From Paralichthys olivaceus (lineage: Eukaryota; Chordata; Actinopteri; Pleuronectiformes; Paralichthyidae): 64,000 nucleotides of DNA. Each line of letters begins with the position of its first letter. Position 1 is the first letter of the stretch. The stretch lies in assembly GCF_024713975.1 (NCBI RefSeq), contig NC_091094.1:15471001-15535000 (forward strand). The letters run 5' to 3'. Shown in pieces: positions 12,001-23,000 of the stretch. Both the position numbers and the translations under genes were made by a program. The notes beneath the pieces are model-generated. The model saw nothing but the letters and a program-made list of their open reading frames with translations, made no database searches and was not told the DNA's origin.

Positions 12001-12357
12001 ATAGACACTGGTACCTTGTGTACAAACTCCTCCATCTTCTCCATGGCGTGGTGAGCCTGAAGTGGTAAAGTCATGACCTCTCCCACCTCATCATCCTCCT
12101 GTTCCTCATCAGCAAGCATCGCAGCTCCCTTCAAAAGAGACCACGAGAGAAAATTGAAGCCACCGAGCAGAAAAGTTTCTCTGGGTGTGTTCTCAAACTG
12201 CTTAACGTACCTCTGGGTGGGTGCCTTTAGATGCTGCATGTCGCCCCCCTCCTTCCTCCAGCAGTGGCCCCAGCTCCATCAGCTCCACATCTGGGACATT
12301 GCAGTCCTCAGAGATCCGGCACTCTGCATCACTTGCAGACCCGTTTCGGCCTGACAT
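8925..12357 (-). CDS. adipor1: adipor1, adiponectin receptor 1, complete coding region
   Basis: Seven coding exons (12211..12357, 12015..12128, 11001..11172, 10631..10817, 9722..9909, 9220..9413, 8925..9053) join in phase to encode 376 residues; human ADIPOR1 has 375. AdipoR1 is a seven-helix PAQR receptor with its N terminus inside the cell. It binds adiponectin, raises AMPK and PPAR signalling, and has ceramidase activity. The zinc-site residues are all present: S188 and H192 in SFSWLFH, D209 in LDYSG, and H338 and H342 in SHQIFH. The conserved block from QAHHAMEKMEEFVHK to FGSIFRIHTETGNIWTHLL is nearly as in mammals. Only the first 70 or so residues diverge, as is usual. The start is the only ATG in frame before an upstream stop. 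It matches ADIPOR1 better than ADIPOR2; teleosts can have two adipor1 copies and I cannot tell which this is. Confidence 0.95.
9220..9413 (-). CDS. adipor1: adipor1 coding exon 6
   Basis: Encodes about residues 270-334: VFMGLGLSGIVPTMHF through ARIPERYFPGKCDIW, covering two to three membrane helices. The donor is TGG|GTAAGTA. Confidence 0.95.
9722..9909 (-). CDS. adipor1: adipor1 coding exon 5
   Basis: Encodes about residues 207-269: LDYSGIALLIMGSFVPWLYY through TRAG, with zinc-site D209. The donor reads GCAG|GTGCTC, weaker than the other adipor1 donors, but it is required by the phase-1 join to the next exon (G|GT VFMGLGLSG). Confidence 0.94.
10268..10311. repeat. perfect 15-bp hairpin in adipor1 intron
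   Basis: AAAGACATGGAAATC at 10268-10282 is followed, after a 14-nt loop, by its exact reverse complement at 10297-10311. It lies between coding exons 4 and 5. The stem is too short for a typical microRNA precursor, and no larger flanking pairing was obvious. Confidence 0.8.
10631..10817 (-). CDS. adipor1: adipor1 coding exon 4
   Basis: Encodes about residues 145-207, covering the first two membrane helices and the zinc ligand H192 in SFSWLFHTVYCHSEK. It ends TTCTCCAA|GTAAGA in phase 2. Confidence 0.96.
11001..11172 (-). CDS. adipor1: adipor1 coding exon 3
   Basis: Encodes residues 88-144 plus one base: VWEGRWRVIPFHVLPEW through TGNIWTHLL, the region before and into the first membrane helix. 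Confidence 0.95.
11328..11460 (+). repeat. dispersed repeat, family R1 copy 1 (partial)
   Basis: It shares CCAAGGAGGTTAT and GAATTTAAATGTGGTTTCAT with the copy at 46150-46511, and ends GGTGGAGGTATACGC. It appears to be a truncated old interspersed repeat in the adipor1 intron. Confidence 0.6.
12015..12128 (-). CDS. adipor1: adipor1 coding exon 2
   Basis: Encodes residues 50-87: an acidic stretch (DEEQEDDE) and then the highly conserved TLPLQAHHAMEKMEEFVHK. The donor is AAG|GTACCAG. The acceptor TTTTGAAG is a rather weak match. Confidence 0.92.
12211..12357 (-). CDS. adipor1: adipor1 coding exon 1
   Basis: Encodes residues 1-49, the variable cytosolic tail, including MELGPLLEE shared with mammals. 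The exon begins upstream at about 12426, after an acceptor ending TTGCTCAG, so some 70 nt of 5' UTR are on it. An in-frame TAA just after that acceptor rules out a longer protein. Confidence 0.9.
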
Positions 12358-12426
12358 AGGGAGACTGCCTGATGATCCACTCACAATCTCTGTATTCGGC
12401 TTCAGACGGTATACTTCAATTTACTC

Positions 12427-14199
12427 CTGAGCAAGAAGCACAGTCAACCGTCATCAGTACTCAGTTTCTCTCAATATACTCTGCACTGCACAAAACAGTA
12501 AATATAGACAGGAGTCCAAGAAAAAAACAAGCTTGGATGTCTGGATATTGATGTAAACTAGACTGGACTATCAGACTGCTTTTTCTATTATAAGAGCGAG
12601 ACAGAACCTGAGCGGAGGTATGCACTCTACTGAACAACATTCTAGTACTATGACTGAATTTTTAGTGACAAGTTTACAAAATAAATTCTTTACTCTCTTA
12701 ACATTAAACCCTCTCTTAATGTTATCTTTTGTTCGTTGAAACATAAACATGTCTATCTAGAAAAATACTGAGAGCTGCTTTAACCTGAATCTAGAAGATC
12801 ACTACTTTACCACTGATTACTAACAGCCATTAAATTATTCCTTAGCATTTACTGGTACCACATTCTCATCCAATGTTATTTACAAAGACTTAATAACCTG
12901 TAATTGGTTTTATTATTGTTGATAAATTGTTAATTTAAACTTTACAGACCAGATTCAATAACAACAACTTTCTGGCATGATGGTGTCCTCCTCCAGCATT
13001 AATGTTTGCTGGAATTAAAAAATGGTGACCTTTTCTCTCTTTCTGATAAGCTGCAACAAATGTCACTAAACCATTAATACAGAGTAATATGTTTGTCAAT
13101 TTGTAAGAGGCCATCTGCAAAATGTAACCATATTTAACAATGAACATATCATTAACAAGGGTTAACACAATAAGTCAAAGTGGGGAAAGGACGGTGTCTC
13201 AGTGGAGACATATAACATCCCCTATACGGTGTGTACAAGCTGCTACCATCAGGCAGACAGTATATGGTGCCATCCATTGAAAACCAAATGACAGTACTGA
13301 ACCTCAGTGTGAGATAATTCTGCACTTTACTATAGTATAATGAATTGGTCTGTGATTTGGTTGAGTTTCTTCATGGTGGTGGATGGTGTCATTGTTGTCA
13401 TATAGGTGTTTGTCTGTCTGATGTATGCTGTATGGCACATGATGAATTCCCTAAGGACCACTATCTATCTATCTATCAAATTATAAATTGATCAATTTTG
13501 CTAATAATCTGGTTTGAAATTGTAAAACTTGACAAGCTAAAAGTAGTTCGTTTATAACTGATGTGACATTAGTAAGTGATTTATTAACCCGCAACAGAGC
13601 CATTCATTATAAAGGTAATAAACCCTATATAGGTTGACGGTGCTCATTAACCTCAGTCCTGATGTAAAATGGCTGGTGGAAGTGTCCTGGTCTCATTAAA
13701 ACATCACGCTCACAACAAAAGAAAGACAGAAGCGGCTGCACTTCTTGAAACGAATCCTCTCGATGAAAGTTCCCGGCGGTGCCTCCAGACAGTCCTGGCA
13801 CAAAGCAGACACACGATCCAGCGCGGAGGCTGACAACACAAACAAAACCTGCCACACGGATGTCGACCCGCAGCGTCGCGTGGAACACGGAGAAATAAAA
13901 GGCAAACAGCCGCAACACACGGTTCGATCCACGATGCAAATACGTGTTCACGACAAGGAGCTGGATTCACACGAAGCAAACACCAAACACACACAATGCA
14001 TCTGTGAGTCAGCTGTCCACCGAGCGCCTGCTAGCGTTACCTCTTAGCTAGCGCCGAGCAGCGGCGACGATCTCCTGTGAATTCACCTGAACCGACACCG
14101 ATTTATTTTCTCTACGACGACAACTTATCGCTGATGTTGTAAAACCTGCTGTCCCGACATCTGCTGCAATCGTGTCAACGAGAGGAGAAGAGTTGTTAC
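12427..14199 (-). other. probable adipor1 5' UTR intron
   Basis: This lies between the acceptor of the first coding exon and a donor at 14199. Its upper half (about 13690-14199) is CpG-rich and gives overlapping open frames in all minus-strand phases. None has a recognised domain or obvious splice connection, so I read it as a CpG island. It also has a short CTAT repeat near 13463-13478. Confidence 0.45.
12610..12647 (+). repeat. dispersed repeat, family R1 fragment
   Basis: A short stretch, GCGGAGGTATGCACTCTACT then CATTCTAG, resembles the 3' end of the same repeat family as 11328-11460. Confidence 0.35.
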
Positions 14200-14290
14200 C
14201 TGACGAGGTGGCGTTCAGACCAGGAAGGTGAATTATTTATCTACATGCGAAACACAATCCTTTCCGGAAGTCGAGAGCTCTTCCGTAAAC
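14200..14290 (-). promoter_or_regulatory. adipor1 non-coding exon 1 and ETS-type promoter
   Basis: A good donor (CGTCAG|GTAACAAC) at 14200/14199 could end a non-coding first exon. Just upstream is a near-palindromic ETS motif, CTTTCCGGAAG at 14260-14270, and a second CTTCCG at about 14280. Paired ETS cores without a TATA box are typical of broadly expressed vertebrate genes. The exact start is inferred, not seen. Confidence 0.45.
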
Positions 14291-16700
14291 CTAATCCCAC
14301 TTCTTTTCAAAATAAAAGCAAATGGTAACGTCTGCAAAACATGAAAACATCTTTGTTTTGTTTTCTTTCAAATTCGTTTTATTTTTACGGTAATTGAAAG
14401 TATTTGAAAAGCTTTTCCGACATTGTCGAAAAGGAATGAATGAATGCTTTAAAATTAAACGTAATTCAACTATATTGTTGATGATGGTGATTATTGTCAT
14501 TAATAATAATACTAATATCATCATGTTATAATGTTAAGTTATATGTTTTTCTACTTATAGGTACATTTTCCACCAATGATTATTTTGGGATCATAACTAC
14601 TACTAAATAATTTGGAATAATTGACACTATTAGATGTATTTTATTCAGCATATTTTACTGCAGTGATGATGATGATGTTGATAATGATGATGTTGATTAT
14701 GTCTGGAAATGTTGCTAAGTACCTTATTGGATGCAGTGGGTAACTTGGAGATTTTATTTAGTGAAAGTCACAAAAATGGAGAAGAGGTTGGTGCACTGGG
14801 ATCGACAAAGCAGAGAAAAACAATCTGTGTTCTTGCATGGGAGCCTACTCTGGTTAAAAAAAGCTTGTGTAGTTTTCTGAAAGCTGCTTCAGACACTGTG
14901 AAATTATACACAGTGAACATTCTCTCACTCAAAAACAGTGAATGGAATCACAGAGACTGTGTTGTGTCACAGGGTAGGGATTGTGTACTTTAATGACGAA
15001 GGTGTGGTGAACAATGAATAGCTAATAAATTGAACATTTCAAACGGATTTCAGTCTGCCTGGGGTTTGCTTTGCAAGTACTGACACATCAGACATTTTCT
15101 CAACCTCTTTTTTCCCACATGAAAACCTTTGAAAAATCTACTTTTTTCCATTAAACCTTTCCCTTCAAATGTCCGGAACGTCCATATCCAACACCTGGAA
15201 CCTGAAACCGAAGGAGCTAAATGTGACTTTGCTCTTATTAGTTTTACTACTTTGTGTCCACTATTAAAGAGTTCTGACAGCCCAACAGCAACCCATGATG
15301 AGTGTAAATAAAAATCAACAATGTAAGGTAAGTCTTTATTATTAACTTCCACAGGAGAAATATTTTCACAGCAACATAACACATTATTAAATCCACTTAA
15401 TGTTAACTGATAAATACAGTAAAAAGACAGTATAAAAAAAGAGGCACACAGCACACACGGTAACATGATTGTGATTATTTTTTTTTCATATATAACTTGA
15501 CAGTGTTTTCTGCTGCTAAATCTTACAAATTCTGGTCCATGTCTTCTTTTGTTTCAAGTCTGACTGTTCATGAGTCCAATGGTGCAAATCACAATAAATA
15601 AACACATAAATAGATCATCAAGCGAGACCAGTCAGTGTTTAGCTGGAGCTGAATGTATTATAATTATCTATAATTCTTAAATGACCTTGGTAAAGAGGAG
15701 ATAGACACATAGTGGTAGTGTTTTACAGACTGTTCACCCTGGAGTTAAATTTGAAAGGTGAGCTGCAGTCTCAAATTATGTAAGACAATATAAGACAATG
15801 AAAAATATACAGTAAAAGCTCAGGACATTTAAATTCATATTTGACAAACTATTAGCTGCCAAGCATCAAGACACGACTTTTGTCTTAACTTGCTACTATC
15901 TATCTCGTGTGAGTGAATTAATATCTAGTCTCAACTAGTTGATTAAACCAGTTACAAATTCAAGTTAACTGGCACAGATACAGACAAGTGCAAGTTTAAA
16001 AACAAGACTCACAAAGAATTACATTTAAGCAGCTCAAGTTCATTAATATAGTGACTTTATCAAAGTAACATTACACACAACATTTTCTTATAAAAAGGGG
16101 ATAAGCTGCTCATTTAAATGATTGTACAATGGAATTATTTCCTTCATAAGACAAAAGGATTCCCTAACTAATCTCATTCTTAAACTACACTTGTCAGTAT
16201 GTGTCAATCAAGTTAAGTACAGAGCAGTTTACCTGACCCCTTAACATTTGACATTTTGAAAGAAATAATTCATCTGAGATTAACCTAAACTATGGGCTAA
16301 ATGAAAAGTTTATTCACATTTCTTTTAATCTAACAACAAAGAGCAGATTTAGTGTCTATTTCTATATTAGAGTTTGTGCTTTTTACAACCAGTCCGCTGG
16401 CAAATACAATTTAATTTGATTGTACATTTTACACATAACAAAACCCTGTATTTGATTGGGACAGAAACTGATTTATGTTAATTTATCAGCTGCTTTACTG
16501 TGTCAGTCTTGACAAAGGACTTATAACATCACTCAGTAATAAGAACATTTATCCCCTTTTCAATTTATAACAATTAACAACCAGTCAGAGTTAAATACTT
16601 AATTTCTTTCAACTGTTATTACACAACAATGTAAAGAGAGTGGATAAAAACAACACACACCTTACAGTTGTGCTGCAAATTAGTGGAGTGTACCAGAGTG
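14291..16700. other. adipor1-inava interval, probably including inava 3' UTR
   Basis: AT-rich DNA without a recognised coding exon. GAT/GTT trinucleotide repeats occur near 14660-14700. A 138-codon open frame on the minus strand at 15050-15466 has no recognised domain. Several AATAAA hexamers on the minus strand could end inava transcripts. Confidence 0.5.
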
Positions 16701-16857
16701 GTGTTTTATTAACTTTGGAGGACGTAATTTGTGTTTGTTGTTCTGGACACTCCAGGCTGGGAGGTAAAATGCATGATGTCAGGTTTCATGTTTAAAATGT
16801 ATTATTTATGGGCATTAACAGTTAATCCAAGTAGATTTTCTCGCTACTTTGCTGTGG

Positions 16858-16863
16858 TTTATT
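16858..16863 (-). terminator. possible inava polyadenylation signal
   Basis: AATAAA on the minus strand about 56 nt past the stop. Another at about 16703-16709 and more further down are also possible, so this is a weak call. Confidence 0.25.
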
Positions 16864-16918
16864 GGCTAATGATCCATTTGCAGCCTTTAGGTAAACATGT
16901 TCACTTTAGTGTCTGAGT

Positions 16919-17011
16919 TTAAACTTGACTTATGAAGTGAGATCCATCATCTACACCCCAGTGGCCTTGTGTTCCATCTGCACCTCTTTGGAGAGCCCGT
17001 CTTTGGATCAC
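16919..17011 (-). CDS. inava: inava coding exon 9 (C-terminal 30 residues)
   Basis: After the acceptor CTGACTTTTAG, 31 codons read VIQRRALQRGADGTQG and finish GSHFISQV with TAA. The xxRRxxxxGA core and the ISQV end match the mammalian C terminus (LRRSPDGAP..., ...IISQV). The exon was located by searching upstream-compatible phase-0 acceptors below 18196. Between it and exon 8 lie about 1.2 kb of intron. Confidence 0.88.
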   Translation of the reverse strand: MIQRRALQRGADGTQGHWGVDDGSHFISQV

Positions 17012-20000
17012 CTAAAAGTCAGAACAGAAAAAGGAATAATCATTTCAAAATGAAGCAATCAAACTAAAAAAAATAAAAAAAAGTAATGACAGATATCTGA
17101 GGCCTATATTTATGGTCTTTTATTATCTCTGTATTTTCATCAGTTTCAAAGAAAAAAACAAAACAAATGTCTGCTGCTTCCAGGATTTTCACAATGACGT
17201 TTTGAAGACAAACTTGTATTAAAAAATTCATGGAGACAGAAGGAAGTTGTTGAATTTGAAGCAGTGGAGAGAAATGTTAATATGCACTGCCTTTGTCAAT
17301 TTTAAGGCAGATGATCACACTGCAAGTGAAGTTGTTCCCTGTATTTAAAATCAATGTCTTCACATCTACTTAAAATAGCTAACAAAAAAACGATTTAACG
17401 GATCAAGAAACCTATAATTTCCATGTACTGTTTGTGATTGAAATCTGTGAAGTGGTCTCCTCTGTGATAAAAACATTTTCAGGAGAGTTTCAGATGACGT
17501 GATGCAGAAGCAGTTACTGAAACATGCATCAAGGAGAGCAGAGATCACAAAGTACGGATTTCTTTCTGCTATTTTAACCTGCAACACAACACGCTTAGTA
17601 ATATATATAATATACATATATTCTATTTGCTGCCAATAACTAGACTTTGAACCATGTTTTAATTAAATCCCGCTGTCCTACTTCGTAAAGACTTGTGTTA
17701 CTAATTGCCCTTTGACGCATAAAGACACAGACAATGTGTTAGGCTAGAGTTCAGCTTATCACAGCCTATTCTACATGCGTAGGGTGGGTGCTATGACCTT
17801 GGTTTCTATGGTAACTGCCAATACGAATTGGGCTTGTTGAATTCCTTCAGATAGCTAGAGACAGACAATGAACTATGGTTTTAGTGACCTCTGGACGCAT
17901 TATCTAATACCACCCAAAGACCTGATGAAAGAAAAACTCCTCCACTATATTCAGTTGATTAAAATGTTACTTTTGGCAGCAGCCTCCAAGGTTAAAATGT
18001 GATCAGAAGAATTCAAGTAATCTAGTTGGTGGATATGTGAAAATACTTTCCTGCACTCAAGTATTTAATTAAATAAGACAATTACTTAATACAATTGCTT
18101 AACCCTCATTTTTTCTGTATTTTAGGTTAATAAGTTGTTAGATACCTTCGCTGACAGACTGTGAAACATAAATAAAGATAGTTTGGCGTGCTTACCTGTT
18201 CATGGTACTTTTGACTTTGGTAGCAGGGCAACTCCTGCACCTGCATGTTTTTCACTCTCACCGCTCCCTGGCGGTCGAGAGAACGGGACCTGGGGGATTT
18301 CAGCTGACTGCGCCGATGCCACGAATTGAGCTGTTCATTCACAACTTGTCGTTGGACACCACTGGGACTGTAATGTTGGTGGTCCCATTGAGCTGGGGAT
18401 GGGGAGAGTCTGATATCAGGAGGTAAAGGCCTCTGTTGTCTCTGGTGGGGCACAGCAGAGTCTTTATACCACAACTCATATCTGTTGGAAGGACTGGAAG
18501 TCTGTGGGGCGTAATAGCTCCGTGCCATTTCTGTATCAGATGAGTATACCATTTCGTTGTAATAGCTTTTATGAATAGTGGGGCTGGGTTGGTGCCTGGA
18601 ATTATTGTAAAAGGCAGTGCGTGAGAAAGATTGAGGTCCAAAGCTGCCAACCCCACTAGAGCACGGGAATGCAGATTGATAGTGTTTGGGCAAATTACAG
18701 GGCATCTCCTGACGCGGGGAGCTATTGTAAGATGTAAACGAGTGTTCGGAGTTGCTATCCTCAGAGCTAGCATGGCTTCCGTAGGTCACTGTAGAGAGAG
18801 GAGTCTCTGGAAAAGTTACTGCATAATCTGTCAGTCGCCTTCTTGGTCCTCTGGTGCGACCACGGTCCTTTTCAAATGAAGATTCATTGGACAACCTGTG
18901 TAAAACAAAGACGTTTTATATAGCTACTATGCCAACAAGGCAACTCAGAAAAGAAACTGCACAACTTCTAAATATGTCCATCTCACAGTTTAAAACGGAA
19001 CTCTCCATGAGAGAATGTATTTTCAACACCCTTATTTTGTATTTTTCCATTGACAAACTAATGTCATTTGCCTTATTTAGAAATAAAATATGATGTAATG
19101 GAACCGTCCTACATATACTGTCTATGATCAAGTATGCAAGTATGTTTGTGTGTATGTAGCAAATATATTTTACCATATTGACATGACATGGTTTTGCTTT
19201 TTCATCAACTCATTTTCCATGCTTTGTGTAAAACAAAGAGAATATCCATTCTTAAATCACACCGACTCAGAAGAATTGTATAATTTTAATTTAAGCGTTT
19301 CACATGTTTAGCTTTTTTTTCAGGTGATACATAAATAACCAATATATAAACTAGATAAGAGGTGTAAGTGGGTTGGGAGAAGGACATCACTGTGATGTGT
19401 AAGTGCAGATACCTGAGGGAGAGTTGTCTGTGCACACGCATCTCTGGTGTGGAGGGCGTGCTGCTGGACTGCGCGTGGCTCAGCTTTAGATGGGAGAAAC
19501 AAGCCTCCAACGGTGGCAGCAGCTCAGACTTGGCTGGACTACTGAACACACAAAATGATGCACAAATATACATTACATTTTAATTCTCGATTTGGGTTTT
19601 CATATACTTAAAAGATTTTTATGACAGACATCAATGGTGAAAATTAAAATTACAAGATAAAAAAAATACTGTTGAATTGCCTATGGCATGTTGCATTCTG
19701 ATGTCATTAGTTTATGTAATAACACTGATCTATTACATTGTCAAATTTACAGTTTCTATTACTGTAATTGAATACTGGACATTAAAGACTGAATTACACT
19801 CCTCTGTGAAGGTGTTATTATAATGATATAAATTATAAATGTAGTTCTGCAATCTTCACAATGGCTGTTGTAGCACCTGTGTAAATGCAGGTGGCAGTGT
19901 TGCACATTTAACATCACTGACATCTACATTGTCGTTTATGCCACTAGCAGCACCAAGATATGCATTTCACACAGACAAAGTATTCCAACTTCTATAGGTC

Positions 20001-23000
20001 ACTCTTTGCTTCTTCGGTGCTAAAAACCTGACTAACAGGAAAAGAGTCATGATAAATGGCCAGTGTTACCTGGTCTTGATGGAAGAGCGAGACTTCTTGC
20101 TCTTCTGGTAGGGCTGGTCCAGGCTGGACTCTGTCCAGGGGGAGTGTTGGATGGGAGGAGCGTCATACAATGGGCTCGAGTTGAAACTCAGCGGAGAGTC
20201 AAAGCCCGGATGGGGAGACTGATTTGGGGTCAGCAGCAGCTGGGATTGTTGATCCAAATATGGAGACACGCAGGGGCTGTCCACAGAGAACTGTGAGGGC
20301 ACGGTGGGAGGCTGGGGAGGATCTGTCTCTGCTGGATAGGGGAATCCTGAGGACGGCTGTGATGACTGGCTTGTCACTTCTAGAAAAAAAAATCTGAATT
20401 ATAAAGTGTATGGTGTAGTTTACAAGTGTTGCTATCTATGCATCTCCAAGAGTCTTGGATGAACCTACACTGAGCACTGAGGGGTAAAGATACACATTTG
20501 CTGGACTCTGCTCACGTTGCCACATGTTTTATGGTGAACTGATCATGTGAAAAACACTGTCCAGCTTTCAAACGTCAGTAATTGGTTTTTAGTCAACACT
20601 GACCTGCTGTTGCACAGATAGAAACTTACCTTCATCTTGCACCACAGAATCAGACAGGGAGCTGTCATCGGATGTTCCCAGATCTGAAAATAAAGAGAAA
20701 AAAACATTTGATTCACTTGAAAAGTATAAAATGACACAAATCAGTAAAAGTCAAGGGCTGCTACATTCAGATATATTTAGTAATGAAGTGAAAAACTATA
20801 ATTTTTCCTGCACAGACAAACTACCTTCTGGTCTGGCCGGGCGTCTCTCACCTTGTTGTGTAATATTAAAAGCAGGGAGTGGCGATGATCGGCCGTGCTT
20901 CAGCCGCAGCTGAAAGGACGTCTCTTGGAGCTGTTTAAGTTTCTTCTCCTCTCTCTTGCACTGCTGTGAACGACTCTTTTTAACAGCCTTACTCAGGTGA
21001 TCCTCGTCGTACAGCTTTCGCGCTGCCTCGTATATTTTCATTTGAAGTGCCAACTCAGCATCTACCAAACTCAGCTCAGACTTCTGGAAAACAGTTGTGA
21101 CAGGGGGATAGAGACAGACAATAGTGACTCTTCATCTTTACTCATAGTTTGAAGTTTAGATTATTCTGTGCTGTGGTTTCTAAATACTAATTGTACCTCT
21201 GTTCCCCGAGGGAAGCTTTGAGCGTCCAATTTAAAAGCAGCTCCGATACGTCTGCGAATCTGTGGTGGTTTCTCTCCGGGCAGTAGAGGGTAATCATCTG
21301 AAAGCCGTCCTGTCAACTCCTGAACAACACAGACAATGTTACAAATCCAACTGTGCACAAATCTTTTTTTTGACATGAATAAATATATTAAATTAAGACA
21401 GATACAGGTTTTGTAGCAAAGATTATCAAAATAAAAGATAAATGAAACAACATCAACCAATGCTTTCAGTTTACTTGTTTGATTGAAGATATGCATCATT
21501 TCTTTTAAACCACAACTTTGGCAGTTCCGATGATATAGAAGTATCTTTGCTAACCTTACAAGTTGAGGCATATAAATTCAGGGAATCTCTTGCACAATGC
21601 TGGGATATTTCCTTTCACAACACATTCTTTCAGTCTCATTTTCTCACTTCAACACATATCCATGTCCAAACCAAATTCAAGAGAATGACAACACACCAAC
21701 TACAGAGTATATTAAAGAACAGTCATTAAAAATTGTTACTTTGAGTCACTCCTACACAGACAAAAATGTGCAAGCGGCCAGTGAGATTACTTGTTCTTTT
21801 GTCACTGAGGGAAGGGAGGTGCATCATGTCTCCCATTAGTTCACCTGAGCGTGTCCCAACAGGAGTGCCCAGCCCAGTGTCAACAGGAAAGAATGATCTG
21901 TCCTGGGATTTTACCCTGAAGCCACAGAGGCAGTACTCCCAACACCTGAGTAGGTGTCCAGATTTAAAAGTACTTCATGAGCCTTGGCTTGATAGATCAC
22001 AGTGCAGAGATACAAAGAAAGAGAGAGACAGTGAGAAGAGACTGAAAATAAAAGGGATGACATGTGACAGGTCTCATGCTTAATTCAAATCCAGGCCGAT
22101 GTGGGAACATTTAAATTGGTTTGACTGACTGAACCAGCAGATTACATCTTCAAAAGCCGCAGCCACACTGCATGATCTAATTTTACTACACAATGTTTCT
22201 GAGATGATGTTTGCTCTTCGCTTAGTGATATAAGACAAAATAATAATAATGTTGGAGGTTACATTAAAGACTTGTTTTCTCGGAGTGGAGCTCCTGACTG
22301 CAGATAACCACTTAGACATCAAGGCCATGTCGAGGTTGCAATATGGCGATAAGGTTGTGAGCCTAATGACATTTGTCTTGAGTTATACTTTGACTTGGTC
22401 TCCTAAAACCTCTAAAGATTCATAAATCCATCATTATGTTTATGCAGCATATTTAAGTTTTATTCTGCAGACCTGTTCTTTTGTTGATCACTATTACTTA
22501 CAGCTTCACGGATGCAGACTTTCTTCAGCTCCAATATGCACAGCTCCAGTCGGTCCTGGAGAGCCTGGTGTTTGAGCTTCATGGCCCGTGTGTGTGTGGT
22601 CACATCCTTCGTATGCGTCGTTGGGCTGTCGGAGCCTGCGTTATGCAACAGGTAAGAAGAAAATGCACTTATCTGAAATCATGTGATTTAAGTGTGACTA
22701 TTGCTTTATTCAATACGCAACACATGAGACCATGAGTGGGTGGAAGTTAGAGTCAGAGAAGACTGTGAAGCCAAAACATAAAGCAAAACCACAACAAAGA
22801 TGCAGTAGATGAGTTAAAGATGTAAGAAGTAATTTTACTAACTCAACATGTAATTATGAACAGAGATACTATCATAAGTTCCAAGAGTCCAAATAGAAAA
22901 GGGTTTTTTAGCTTGATATGTCATAAAAGCCTATTGATAATCGATTTCAAATTATCAGATGGATAACTGAACTACATTAAATTACATGGAAGAGCATTTC

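Noticed and set aside
13921..13930. GGTTCGATCC, a tRNA B-box match
   Set aside because: No A box or cloverleaf can be formed from the sequence around it.
13625..13994. Overlapping minus-strand open frames of 78-108 codons upstream of adipor1
   Set aside because: Three phases are open at once in a CpG-rich stretch. None shows a known domain or a confirmed splice connection.
15050..15466. 138-codon minus-strand open frame
   Set aside because: No domain, signal or homologue recognised, and it overlaps the likely inava 3' flank. A length of this size can occur by chance in a 64-kb window.
18339..18773. 144-codon minus-strand open frame inside inava exon 8
   Set aside because: It is an alternate-phase shadow; the inava frame is conserved and continuous through the exon.
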